Source: a virus. Taken from it: 42,723 bases of DNA. The notes under the pieces are model-generated. The model searched no databases, was not told the DNA's origin, and saw nothing but the letters and a program-made list of their open reading frames with translations. The stretch is taken from IMG/VR virus record IMGVR_UViG_3300049459_000143, positions 1-42,723 of that record. One strand, written 5' to 3'. Positions 1-6,492 of this stretch are shown piece after piece (within the stretch, counting starts at the first letter, position 1; each line of letters begins with the position of its first letter). The translations under genes and the position numbers were made by a program.

Positions 1-61
1 CCGGTAGCGCACTAGCATGGGGTGCTAGGGGTCGAGTGTTCGAATCACTCCGTCCCGACCA
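1..61 (+). tRNA. tRNA-Pro (GGG anticodon), 3' part; left attachment site
   Basis: Only the 3' portion is in the window. The anticodon stem CTAGC/GCTAG (12-16, 24-28) closes the seven-base loop ATGGGGT with anticodon GGG at 19-21. The T arm is GAGTG-TTCGAAT-CACTC (34-50), and an encoded CCA ends at 61. Integrase follows at once and is transcribed toward the tRNA, the usual arrangement when a phage integrates into a tRNA 3' end. I infer that the attL core lies inside this 3' half; the matching attR is not in the window. Confidence 0.92.
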
Positions 62-69
62 TATTTTGT

Positions 70-107
70 AAAGGGAATCAGCCACTTACAGGTTTGATTC
101 CCTTTTT
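70..107 (+). terminator. Intrinsic terminator after the tRNA
   Basis: The arms AAAGGGAATCA (70-80) and TGATTCCCTTT (95-105) are perfectly complementary and are followed by T residues. It would end the tRNA transcript and, because both sides carry A/T runs, could also end the leftward integrase transcript. Confidence 0.8.
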
Positions 108-119
108 CATTTCTGGACG

Positions 120-149
120 GCGCAAAAACCGCGCAAAACTGGCGCAAAA
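120..149. repeat. Three GCGCAAAA direct repeats, probable integrase arm sites
   Basis: GCGCAAAA starts at 120, 131 and 142, an exact 11-base period of about one helical turn, between the tRNA end and the integrase stop codon. Tyrosine recombinases of temperate phages bind short direct repeats (arm-type sites) beside the core site, so I infer these are the arm sites on this side. This is position and pattern only. Confidence 0.6.
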
Positions 150-1265
150 CTATCCGGCGATTTCGCTGATATCGAGGTCGGGTACAGCCTCTGACCAGAC
201 CACTTCCGCGTGATCCTTCTGATAGTTTTTGGTCATCTCCTCGCTTGCGTGGCCAGCGATCTTCTGCCCATCCTTTCCGGCTTTCTTGTACAGATGCAGC
301 GACAGCGCTCTGACTTCATGGAAGCCCGGCATTTCCTCTTCCTTCCATCCCTTGTAACAATCCGCTGCCTCCCGCGCTTCCTTGAATGCCCTGGTCAGAT
401 ACCGTTCCTCAATCTTGGTCCAGTGCTCTTTCGTTTCAGCCTGCTTCTGTTTCTTTCGCTCCGGCCGCCGGTGGATCAGAAACGGCGAGACGGTATTGTC
501 ACGGCAGTGGCTGATGACCCGCTGAAGCTCTGGTGTGACCCTGAACCGGATCCATGCCATATCCGACGCTTTGGCAGTCTTCTGCTGGACCACGTAGAGG
601 TATCCGTCCTTCACGTCTTCGAACTTCATGGACAGAATGTCGGTGCGCCGCTGTGCGGTGATCAGCGCCAGATCGATTGCGTTCTGCAGCCAAGCGGGCG
701 ATTTCTCCCGGATGGCTTTCAGGCCTTCGACGGTGTGGCGCTTGCGGGCCTTCTTTTCGATCCGGCTGATCGTGCTCATTGCTGGGTTGTCGGGGCATAG
801 TCCCTTCGCAGCAGCGTGGTTGAAAATATCGATCAGCAGCGCGCGACACTGGTTCGCGGTGCGCGGCGTAACGGAATCCAGCATCTCGGCGATCATACGA
901 ATCGTGATCTGGTCTATCGCTTTTCCCTCAAACGCCTTGCGGAAGCGACGGAAGTGGACGGCGTATAGGCCTAGCGTTCCCGCTGAAAGCTCACGGGGAG
1001 GCAGCACCTTTTCTTCGTACTGTGTCAGGAAAGCGGTAAACAGTTCAGCAGATTCGCCCATCACTGAGCCGACCAGGTCGGCCCCCTGCATGAAGGCGAG
1101 GTTCAATTGCTTGGCCGCGTCTACCGCCTTGACCCGATCGGCTCCGAACGGAAACCATTTGCCGTCAGTCGGCCTGCGGTACCGGTAAGTCCCGCGCCGA
1201 TCATCCAGGTAGAGGTTCGGCGGCAAGCCTCTGTTCGACTTATTGCGCGGCCTTGGGACCATCAT
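150..1265 (-). CDS. int: Phage integrase, tyrosine recombinase
   Basis: This 371-residue tyrosine recombinase should catalyse integration and, with the excisionase, excision of the prophage at the tRNA-Pro gene. An N-terminal arm-binding region (about 10-60) is followed by a SAM-like core-binding part (about 75-160) and the catalytic domain. The expected catalytic residues are visible: Arg206 (AQRRTD), Lys229 (QQKTAK), His316/Arg319 (HEVR), His339 (AGH) and nucleophile Tyr348 (KNYQ). Length is normal for a lambda-type integrase. The start is either of two adjacent ATG codons; the first overlaps the excisionase stop (ATGA), so the two are translationally coupled. Function is secure; the exact start is not. 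Confidence 0.96.
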   Translation of the reverse strand: MMVPRPRNKSNRGLPPNLYLDDRRGTYRYRRPTDGKWFPFGADRVKAVDAAKQLNLAFMQGADLVGSVMGESAELFTAFLTQYEEKVLPPRELSAGTLGLYAVHFRRFRKAFEGKAIDQITIRMIAEMLDSVTPRTANQCRALLIDIFNHAAAKGLCPDNPAMSTISRIEKKARKRHTVEGLKAIREKSPAWLQNAIDLALITAQRRTDILSMKFEDVKDGYLYVVQQKTAKASDMAWIRFRVTPELQRVISHCRDNTVSPFLIHRRPERKKQKQAETKEHWTKIEERYLTRAFKEAREAADCYKGWKEEEMPGFHEVRALSLHLYKKAGKDGQKIAGHASEEMTKNYQKDHAEVVWSEAVPDLDISEIAG

Positions 1266-1474
1266 GCAGCTCCTTTCAATACCATCGCTACGAGCTCGTT
1301 GCCGGCGGACTTGTTAAAGGCCGCCCAATCGATATACCAGAGTTTCCCGATCTGCTCGCCCGGAAGCTTGCCGTCACGGATGTAGTTGCGGATCGCCTGG
1401 GAGCAGGGCGGTGTACCGTTTTCTCCCCAGCGCCGGCGGCGGAATTCGCTGATCTTGATCAGTTCGCGCTTCAT
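1262..1474 (-). CDS. xis: Excisionase-like small DNA-binding protein
   Basis: A 70-residue basic protein directly upstream of, and overlapping by four bases, the integrase gene. It has the pattern of phage excisionases with a winged-helix fold: a residue run near 23-45 (QAIRNYIRDGKLPGEQIGK) that resembles a recognition helix and wing, then an aromatic segment (LWYIDW). Such proteins bend DNA at att sites and direct integrase toward excision. The family assignment comes from size, position and this motif; no catalytic residue is expected. It belongs to the int operon. Confidence 0.8.
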   Translation of the reverse strand: MKRELIKISEFRRRRWGENGTPPCSQAIRNYIRDGKLPGEQIGKLWYIDWAAFNKSAGNELVAMVLKGAA

Positions 1475-1660
1475 GTGGGCTACCTCGGTGCGGGGTCAGT
1501 TTGTGGTGTTTTTTTGAGAGAGATAAATCGCTGAGACATAGGCGTTTCCTGCCCGCAGTCGAATACGGGGTATAGTTGTAGATTATGTAACCGCTCGTCG
1601 GAACCCGAGCACTATCAAGAGGTTGGCTACTCAATGGGATAGCCAAAGGAAATGGAATTT

Positions 1661-1879
1661 ATGCGACCGAAAGTTTGTGATGCACCCAACGCGCTCGACC
1701 TCGTCAAAGAACTAGACGACGCAACCGAGCAAATGATGGCCCTGGGCGTGGACCAGGTCGGCAGTCTGGAGTGGCAGGAAGCCTTTGATCGACAGCAGCG
1801 CGCCTTCCGAAGTTGGCGCGACTACCTGTATCTCAAAGCAGATGAAAAACCCCCCGCAAAACTGCTCAGCATCGCTTGA
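1661..1879 (+). CDS. Hypothetical protein, 72 aa
   Basis: A rightward gene that runs against the surrounding leftward operon. I chose the ATG at 1661 because AAAGGAA (1645-1651) sits nine bases upstream; the in-frame ATG at 1652 is only one base from it. The product is acidic and helical, with a Trp/Arg-rich C-terminal half (RQQRAFRSWRDYLYLK). I recognise no domain or signal peptide. The conserved look and good ribosome site support a real gene; the function is unknown. Confidence 0.55.
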   Translation: MRPKVCDAPNALDLVKELDDATEQMMALGVDQVGSLEWQEAFDRQQRAFRSWRDYLYLKADEKPPAKLLSIA

Positions 1880-1924
1880 CCGCTCGCCGTACACCGGCAG
1901 GCATGTGGATAGATGGGGAAGGTT

Positions 1925-1954
1925 TTCGAACTGGCGAATGGCTGGTGCTATGCT
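1925..1954 (+). promoter_or_regulatory. Candidate rightward promoter with extended -10
   Basis: TTCGAA (1925-1930), 18 bases, then TATGCT (1949-1954) preceded by TGC, an extended -10 feature. It would start a transcript near 1961 that covers the small membrane-protein gene at 1983. The -35 match is moderate, so this is a suggestion. Confidence 0.4.
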
Positions 1955-1982
1955 GCGTGATCACCGCTCGGGAGCAGCGTAA

Positions 1983-2120
1983 TTGAGAGCCTTTAGTTTT
2001 CTTCGCGACCCGCTATTTCTTATCGGGTTGCCGGTGTTGACGGTGGGATTGATCTACAACTACCCCGTACTCACCGGGCTTGGAATGTCCTTCGTTGCCT
2101 GCACGCTTATTGGCGAATGA
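1983..2120 (+). CDS. Small membrane protein, 45 aa (TTG start)
   Basis: The frame starting at TTG 1983 encodes a 45-residue protein with two hydrophobic stretches (about 10-25 and 29-43) split by a short polar YNYP turn, and ends CTLIGE. A GGAG motif sits at 1970-1973 upstream of the start, and a plausible promoter lies at 1925-1954. Its 3' two thirds overlap, antisense, the end of the leftward 98-residue gene at 2013-2309. The composition looks like a genuine inner-membrane miniprotein, but the size and non-ATG start keep confidence moderate. Function unknown. Confidence 0.45.
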   Translation: MRAFSFLRDPLFLIGLPVLTVGLIYNYPVLTGLGMSFVACTLIGE

Positions 2121-2309
2121 ACGACTGTAATCTGTTTGGCCTGGCATCCCGTACTCCGGGCGACTCGATCGGATGGACTTGATAAGGTTCTCTTGAAACT
2201 CACGCATGGACTGTCTCACTGACCCCGGCGCGTTCATCATCCTCTCATCGATCACCTTTGAATTGATGATCAGTAAATCATCCGATCCATATTTGGTTTC
2301 ATTACTCAT
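2013..2309 (-). CDS. Hypothetical phage protein, 98 aa
   Basis: Last member of a tightly coupled leftward set: its ATG overlaps the stop of the 47-residue gene upstream (ATGA at 2306-2309). The first 60 residues look like a folded helical protein (VRQSMREFQENLIKSIRSS); the last 35 are polar and low in hydrophobic residues. No known domain is visible. The 3' end overlaps an antisense membrane-protein frame, so either the C-terminal tail tolerates variation or one of the two is not translated. Confidence 0.6.
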   Translation of the reverse strand: MSNETKYGSDDLLIINSKVIDERMMNAPGSVRQSMREFQENLIKSIRSSRPEYGMPGQTDYSRSFANKRAGNEGHSKPGEYGVVVDQSHRQHRQPDKK

Positions 2310-2449
2310 ACCGCCTCCTTGATCAGATCACTCGCTGGCGCAGGCATATACATCCCATTGCAGCGCCACACGCCGAAGTCATCGACAGTGCATTCAGCCC
2401 AGCGCTCCGGGTTGCCGTACTGGGGCGGGAAGTAGACGAGGTAGGTCAT
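2306..2449 (-). CDS. Small hypothetical protein, 47 aa
   Basis: This short frame overlaps its neighbours by four bases on both sides (ATGA at 2446-2449 and at 2306-2309), the signature of a translationally coupled early-phage operon. The product begins MTYLVYFPPQYG and has a compact aromatic core with two Cys (AECTVDD, VWRCNG). I do not recognise a family. The coupling and the protein-like composition make it very likely a real gene. Confidence 0.7.
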   Translation of the reverse strand: MTYLVYFPPQYGNPERWAECTVDDFGVWRCNGMYMPAPASDLIKEAV

Positions 2450-2838
2450 GGTCGCGCCCTCCACTTGAACGCCACCGGCTCAGGCGGAAAAAACAGGTGC
2501 CGCATGTTGGCCACGTTCACAATGTCGGCGTCTGCTGGGAAAACCTCCAGCGCATCACGATCCCCGCGCCCAAGCTCGCGCTTCAGCTGCATCAGTTCTT
2601 CCCAAGTGATCTGGTCGACCCAGCTGTCACCGTTGTGGAGTGCACGGCAAACGCTCATGCGCTGATAGTCGCCAGCTTCGCTGTAGACCTGGACGAGGAA
2701 GCCGCTCGAACGCCAGACCTCCGCGAGGTTGGATGCTCTGATTTCCGGCCACTGATCCTTCGGCACCTGGCGGAGGGTGCGCGGCTGCTTGCTGCTCGCT
2801 TTGGCGAGCAGCCGGCGTTGGTTGCGATCAAGGCTCAT
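2446..2838 (-). CDS. DUF7694-like phage protein, 130 aa
   Basis: I start this at the ATG at 2838, giving MSLDRNQRRLLAKAS, the usual beginning of this family; a longer in-frame extension back to 2916 runs into the ASCH gene and is not needed. The pattern PKDQWP, EVWRSSGFLVQVYSE, RMSVCRA, DQITWEELMQLKRELG and NVANMRHLFF matches a protein common in Pseudomonas phage early regions. It is soluble, with a mixed alpha/beta pattern. No enzymatic motif is seen and no function is established. It overlaps the ASCH gene by four bases. Confidence 0.7.
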   Translation of the reverse strand: MSLDRNQRRLLAKASSKQPRTLRQVPKDQWPEIRASNLAEVWRSSGFLVQVYSEAGDYQRMSVCRALHNGDSWVDQITWEELMQLKRELGRGDRDALEVFPADADIVNVANMRHLFFPPEPVAFKWRARP

Positions 2839-3557
2839 GGCGTCACCCGCTTGAACTCGACGACCCAGACCCATGGGTTGGCGTTCCAAGACTCGGCGCC
2901 ATTGATCGATACCCACAGCTCCCGCCAGGCATCGAAAGGATCGCCCCAGTTGCCAGGGCCGGGCTCGTCTTTGAAGGGGTGGAAATAATAATCACCGTCA
3001 CCGTGGTGGATGCGGTGAATGCCTTCAGCGGCGTAGCGACTTTCGGACGCCGTCTCGCCTTCTCCTGCCTGCAGGTGCTCGACGCGGACTGCGGTGATCT
3101 CCAGCAGGATCCGGCACGCCGCGCGTGGCATATGGATGCTGGGCTTCCACTTGATGCCGTAATCTTTGCGCGCTTCGTCAGCATAAGACCCCGGACGGCA
3201 ATCGGCGGCATATGCGTATCGCTGCAAGGGCCCTTCGGGATCTGGCCGGTGCTCGATGCCAGTTCCGCGCAGGTCTGTGAACGTCTCTCGCACCCACAGC
3301 CGGTCGCCTGGTTGTCCGTAGGGGCACCTGGCAGACCACTCGCCGCCACTGCGCGTGGTGTAGGCATAGAAACCGTCGATCTCATCGCCATTCTCCAGCC
3401 GGCCGGCGGTGTACTCGAACCGGTGATCGTGCCGCGACCAGCTCAGGTCGAACGGTTGGACCTTGACCACACGGCGGGTGACTGTCTTCCGGCCTTCGAG
3501 AATGGCGCGCACCATCGGCGCCGAGAACAGGATCGGGCGTTCTTTTATTGCGGACAC
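2835..3557 (-). CDS. ASCH-domain phage protein, 240 aa (GTG start)
   Basis: The N-terminus RPILFSAPMVRAILEGRKTV followed by TRRVVK is the classic beginning of phage ASCH proteins, a PUA-like fold predicted to bind RNA or modified nucleotides. Later segments (PYGQPGDRLWVRETF, IHMPRAACRILLEITAVRVEHLQ) are typical of the same family. I chose GTG 3557, which has a GAGGAG ribosome site five bases upstream; the open frame extends to 3824 but that stretch reads as another gene's antisense. Role in the phage is unknown; it belongs to the coupled leftward early operon. Confidence 0.8.
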   Translation of the reverse strand: MSAIKERPILFSAPMVRAILEGRKTVTRRVVKVQPFDLSWSRHDHRFEYTAGRLENGDEIDGFYAYTTRSGGEWSARCPYGQPGDRLWVRETFTDLRGTGIEHRPDPEGPLQRYAYAADCRPGSYADEARKDYGIKWKPSIHMPRAACRILLEITAVRVEHLQAGEGETASESRYAAEGIHRIHHGDGDYYFHPFKDEPGPGNWGDPFDAWRELWVSINGAESWNANPWVWVVEFKRVTP

Positions 3558-3621
3558 ATGATCTCCTCGCCGCATACGCAGCAGGCAATAGGGATAGGGT
3601 GGGGCCGAACAGGCGGCGGGG

Positions 3622-4218
3622 TTACTGCGGGGTGGCTGGTGTCGGCGTTTCGATCCAGGCGTTGTACTCGCGCAGCAACTGATCAATCGGGTTGTCAGGT
3701 AACCCGCGGCAGGCCTGCAATTCTCGAATTTCGTGTGGAGCCCCGACCAAGGCGGTGAGAACCACACGAAGCGAATGAGGATTGACCTCCAGGCTCTGCG
3801 ACTGCTGGTGCTGCAGATCATCAACCCGCTGATCGGTGATGGTCAGGCGCAGCTGCAGTGCGGCGTTCTCGGCCTGCAGGCGGGTGATTTCATCGGCAGC
3901 CTTCGTCGCGGCCTCGCCGTCGAGATGGTCCCACGAGTGCCCGTTGCGGTAATTCAGCGCCATCGCGCGCAACACATATTGTTGGCTTTGCGAGTTTCTA
4001 CCCCTCATCCGGGCTTCAATCATCTGCCAGACGATTTCATATTCTGGCCAGTCGCTTTCGATAACCAGAAACTTGCGTTGTGGTATCAGTACGTCATGGC
4101 AATTTAGGCGATGGAGTGCTGTGTAAAATTGCTCTCTCACGTCGGATCTGAACACGGTGTCCAAGTCCTTGCGCTTGATGACGATGTAGCGATCTTCGCG
4201 CTGGAAATTCTGACTCAT
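3622..4218 (-). CDS. Hypothetical phage protein with central coiled coil, 198 aa
   Basis: A 198-residue soluble protein. Residues about 1-90 are basic and aromatic with the pattern of a small folded domain; residues about 100-140 (ADEITRLQAENAALQLRL) form a clear heptad coiled coil; the end is Pro/Thr-rich. Its ATG overlaps the stop of the DUF4406 gene (4215-4218). Similar coiled-coil proteins are common in phage early regions without a known role. I see no catalytic motif. Confidence 0.7.
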   Translation of the reverse strand: MSQNFQREDRYIVIKRKDLDTVFRSDVREQFYTALHRLNCHDVLIPQRKFLVIESDWPEYEIVWQMIEARMRGRNSQSQQYVLRAMALNYRNGHSWDHLDGEAATKAADEITRLQAENAALQLRLTITDQRVDDLQHQQSQSLEVNPHSLRVVLTALVGAPHEIRELQACRGLPDNPIDQLLREYNAWIETPTPATPQ

Positions 4219-4529
4219 AACCCCTCCCGCGGCGAAACAATGCCGCTCGCTTGAATGACTTCCATGCCGAGATGTCCAGCGAGTTCGATTTCGACGTTGG
4301 CGCCGCGCGACTGACGCCAGCCCGGCAGGAATGCCACAGCATCACATGTGAGCATCTGTCGGATGGCGTCGCGCATGCACAGGTGCCAGGGCGCGTCGGC
4401 GGACAGGGGATTCTCTGCCGGGTTCTCGACGACGTAGCCCAGCGCGCGTAGCCGGTCGGCTTCAGCGTTGAACGCGGGGTAGTTGTAATCGGGTAGGCCC
4501 GTCATTGGCCCGCTGAGATATATGCGCAT
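4215..4529 (-). CDS. DUF4406 protein, nucleoside deoxyribosyltransferase-like fold
   Basis: The 104-residue protein opens with MRIYLSGPMTGLPDYNYPAF, the diagnostic DUF4406 start, and continues with EADRLRALGYVVENPAE, a MRDAIRQMLTCDAVAFLPGW segment and SRGANVEIELAGHLGMEVI. The family is related to nucleoside 2-deoxyribosyltransferases; a role in nucleotide handling is plausible but unproven in phages. It follows a 70-base gap holding two palindromes after the methyltransferase gene. An AGGGA motif precedes the ATG. Confidence 0.85.
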   Translation of the reverse strand: MRIYLSGPMTGLPDYNYPAFNAEADRLRALGYVVENPAENPLSADAPWHLCMRDAIRQMLTCDAVAFLPGWRQSRGANVEIELAGHLGMEVIQASGIVSPREGL

Positions 4530-4542
4530 GGATTGATTCCCT

Positions 4543-4560
4543 GTAACCCATTTGGGTTAC
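4543..4560. repeat. Palindrome 1: GTAACCCA-TT-TGGGTTAC
   Basis: Perfect 8-base arms around a two-base centre, lying between the methyltransferase stop and the DUF4406 start. It resembles the palindrome at 4571-4588 and shares its GTAACC...GGTTAC outer half-sites. On the leftward transcript it would form a hairpin just before the ribosome site of DUF4406; as DNA it looks like an operator. Confidence 0.6.
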
Positions 4561-4570
4561 TTTTTGAGAT

Positions 4571-4588
4571 GTAACCTCTGGAGGTTAC
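4571..4588. repeat. Palindrome 2: GTAACCTC-TG-GAGGTTAC
   Basis: Perfect 8-base arms with a two-base centre, 28 bases from palindrome 1 start to start. The same outer half-sites suggest a pair of binding sites for one dimeric protein. No long T run follows on either strand, which argues against both simply being terminators. Confidence 0.6.
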
Positions 4589-4599
4589 TTTAGGGTTGG

Positions 4600-5517
4600 T
4601 CAGGCGGCGGCCATCAGCGCTTCGATTACGCGCTGGCCGGCGAGCGGAGGAACAGCGTTGCCGGCCATGTGCACAGTCAGACGGTGGCTGTCCGGGCGCT
4701 TGGTGTGGGCGGGGAAAGACATTGCCAGCAGGTTCTCGTTGGCCGTGAGCATCCGCATCTTGTCGCCGTTTACGATTGCCCAGCGATCCCGCGTCGTGAT
4801 GGTTCCGATCGGGCGGGTGAGGGCGCGGCCGCTGCGGGTGTTGCCGTAGTAGCTGAACAAGAACTGGTCTCCGTATGCCGCGCGACCTGCCTTCACCCGT
4901 TCCAGCGTTGCGGCGGCTCGCCCTGGACGTTCGATATCAGCCCAGCGGCCCGCTTCCAAATCGATGAAAGAATTCGCCGCGGTATGACGCTCCGGCCGGA
5001 GGTCCAGCATGAGGGGCGCCGCGCTTCGGGTGCAGACGAGGAACATGCGGACCCGGTTCTGAGGTACACCCAGGTCTGCGCAATCAACGATATGCGGCGC
5101 GACCTGATATCCCAGCGAGCGCATGGCCGACAGCCACGCGGGATACAGCGCCCAGTCCACGAACTCAGGAACGTTCTCGACAATGGCCGCTTCGGGCCGG
5201 TGAAACTCCAACGCCGAGACAACTGCCCAGGCCGTGGATCGGCTTGAGTCGTGCTGCGGATTGCCGGATGACTTGCCTCGCGCCTTGGAGTGGCCTTGGC
5301 AGCAGGGCGAAGCCAGCAAGATGTCGTGGCTCGGAACCTTGGTCCAGTCCGCCTGGTGTAGGTCTTGGCAGATGTGCTGGGTGTCAGGGTGATTGGCGCT
5401 ATGCCACTCGACCGCGACAGGCCAGTGGTTGGCCGCCCAGAGTACTTCGACACCCGCCGCGCGGGCACCGGTAGACCATCCGCCGAGTCCGGCGAACAAA
5501 TCGATAGCTGTAGTCAT
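4600..5517 (-). CDS. DNA cytosine-5 methyltransferase (orphan, phage)
   Basis: A 305-residue C5 methyltransferase that would transfer a methyl group from S-adenosylmethionine to cytosine in a specific DNA site. Motif I is DLFAGLGG (6-13); motif IV is SPCCQ (70-74) with the aligned catalytic Cys73; motif VI is ENVPE (114-118); motif VIII is QNRVRMF; motif IX is about TRPIGTITTRDR; motif X is GNAVPP near the C-terminus. The usual proline before the catalytic cysteine is replaced by cysteine. No restriction gene lies nearby, so it is an orphan enzyme, likely for protection of phage DNA or regulation. The target recognition region is short. Confidence 0.93.
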   Translation of the reverse strand: MTTAIDLFAGLGGWSTGARAAGVEVLWAANHWPVAVEWHSANHPDTQHICQDLHQADWTKVPSHDILLASPCCQGHSKARGKSSGNPQHDSSRSTAWAVVSALEFHRPEAAIVENVPEFVDWALYPAWLSAMRSLGYQVAPHIVDCADLGVPQNRVRMFLVCTRSAAPLMLDLRPERHTAANSFIDLEAGRWADIERPGRAAATLERVKAGRAAYGDQFLFSYYGNTRSGRALTRPIGTITTRDRWAIVNGDKMRMLTANENLLAMSFPAHTKRPDSHRLTVHMAGNAVPPLAGQRVIEALMAAA

Positions 5518-5592
5518 GCTGATCCTCGCCAGTGGCGTGATTCAAAGTCGGGAATGGCCTACGCTTACCTCTCCACAGGAAGGGAGAAGGTC

Positions 5593-5787
5593 ATGAGCGA
5601 AGACAGGGTTATGGCATTGACGTTGGCGCTGAAAGCGGTGCTCAACGTCGCGCGCAAGCAAGGATTGAGTCTGGAAGAACTGACAGAGGCAGCAGCTGAC
5701 GAGCTCCTGCAATACAGGGCTTACGACGCCGAGCATGTGCCGATGGCCATCAGTGAGATTGAGGTGGCGGCTGATGCGCTGGTGTGA
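5593..5787 (+). CDS. Hypothetical small helical protein, 64 aa
   Basis: A rightward gene on its own among leftward genes. The start at ATG 5593 follows AGGGAGAAGG by a few bases, a strong ribosome site. The product is an acidic helical protein (MALTLALKAVLNVARKQGLS, then LEELTEAAADELL) without Cys, membrane segment or recognisable domain. It may act as a small regulator, but nothing in the sequence proves it. Its stop abuts the end of the convergent gene at 5788. Confidence 0.6.
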   Translation: MSEDRVMALTLALKAVLNVARKQGLSLEELTEAAADELLQYRAYDAEHVPMAISEIEVAADALV

Positions 5788-6393
5788 TCAGGCCGCGGCG
5801 CTTTGTTCCGCCCGGCGCTTGGAGCGCGCTTCGATACGGTGCTGCTTGAGCGCTTCTTTGTAGCTGCCCTTGGCGGCTTTCTGAGTCGGCGCCCAGTCAC
5901 CAGCGACTTCGAGCGTTGCGTATGGCGACCAGTTTGTGAGGCTGTAATGCCGCCAGGTCACGTAGTAAACGCTGCCTCGCGGGTATCGGACCATCCGGAA
6001 CTCGCGCTCACCCCATTCCCCACGTTGCTGGAACATTGGCCGATTAATGCCGAGAAAGTGCGAGAAGCTGTCATAGCATTCGCTCTCATCAAGGTAGGCA
6101 TCAAAGTTCGTGCGCTTGGGTGGGGGTGGTGCCGGGGGCATTTGATCGATAGCGAACTTTTCTCCCACTTCGGTGGCGTAGTAGAGGAATTCGCTTTGGT
6201 CGCAGAACGCCGGAGGCTTGCGCCGCCCCATAAGCCCAAGGCTGACCAAAGAATCAAGATCGGGTACGTCGCTGTGCCCAGGGCCTGCGAGGAACCGGTT
6301 CCGATACACGTGACGGCTATCGCGGCAATCGGGCCGCAGACCGAGGGTGTGCCACAACAGTTCGATCTGCGCCTGGGTTGGATTGTTCTCCAT
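5788..6393 (-). CDS. Hypothetical phage protein, 201 aa
   Basis: Begins MENNPTQAQIELLWHTLGL with a GGAG ribosome site seven bases upstream. Residues 1-85 include a repeated RPDC/HVYRNRF pattern; a proline spacer (PPAPPPPKR) near residue 85 divides it from a second part rich in aromatic residues (VYYVTWRHYSLTNWSPYATLEVAG), and the tail is basic (EARSKRRAEQ). It resembles uncharacterised phage early proteins with two modules; I cannot name a function. Confidence 0.65.
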   Translation of the reverse strand: MENNPTQAQIELLWHTLGLRPDCRDSRHVYRNRFLAGPGHSDVPDLDSLVSLGLMGRRKPPAFCDQSEFLYYATEVGEKFAIDQMPPAPPPPKRTNFDAYLDESECYDSFSHFLGINRPMFQQRGEWGEREFRMVRYPRGSVYYVTWRHYSLTNWSPYATLEVAGDWAPTQKAAKGSYKEALKQHRIEARSKRRAEQSAAA

Positions 6394-6492
6394 GGCAATG
6401 CTCCATGCGAAAGCCTCCGAAAGTTCGGTGGCGAATAGGTTGGTGGTGGGCTATACGTGGTGACCGGCATGGCGCCGGGACAAGGAGGAAAT

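Noticed and set aside
2835-3824. Full 329-residue frame around the ASCH gene
   Set aside because: The first 89 residues lie across a separate gene on the same strand and read as non-protein; a GTG with a good ribosome site at 3557 begins the recognised domain.
5958-6470. 170-residue leftward frame overlapping the 201-residue gene
   Set aside because: Same strand, other frame; it is proline/serine-rich noise compared with the well-formed MENN-start protein.
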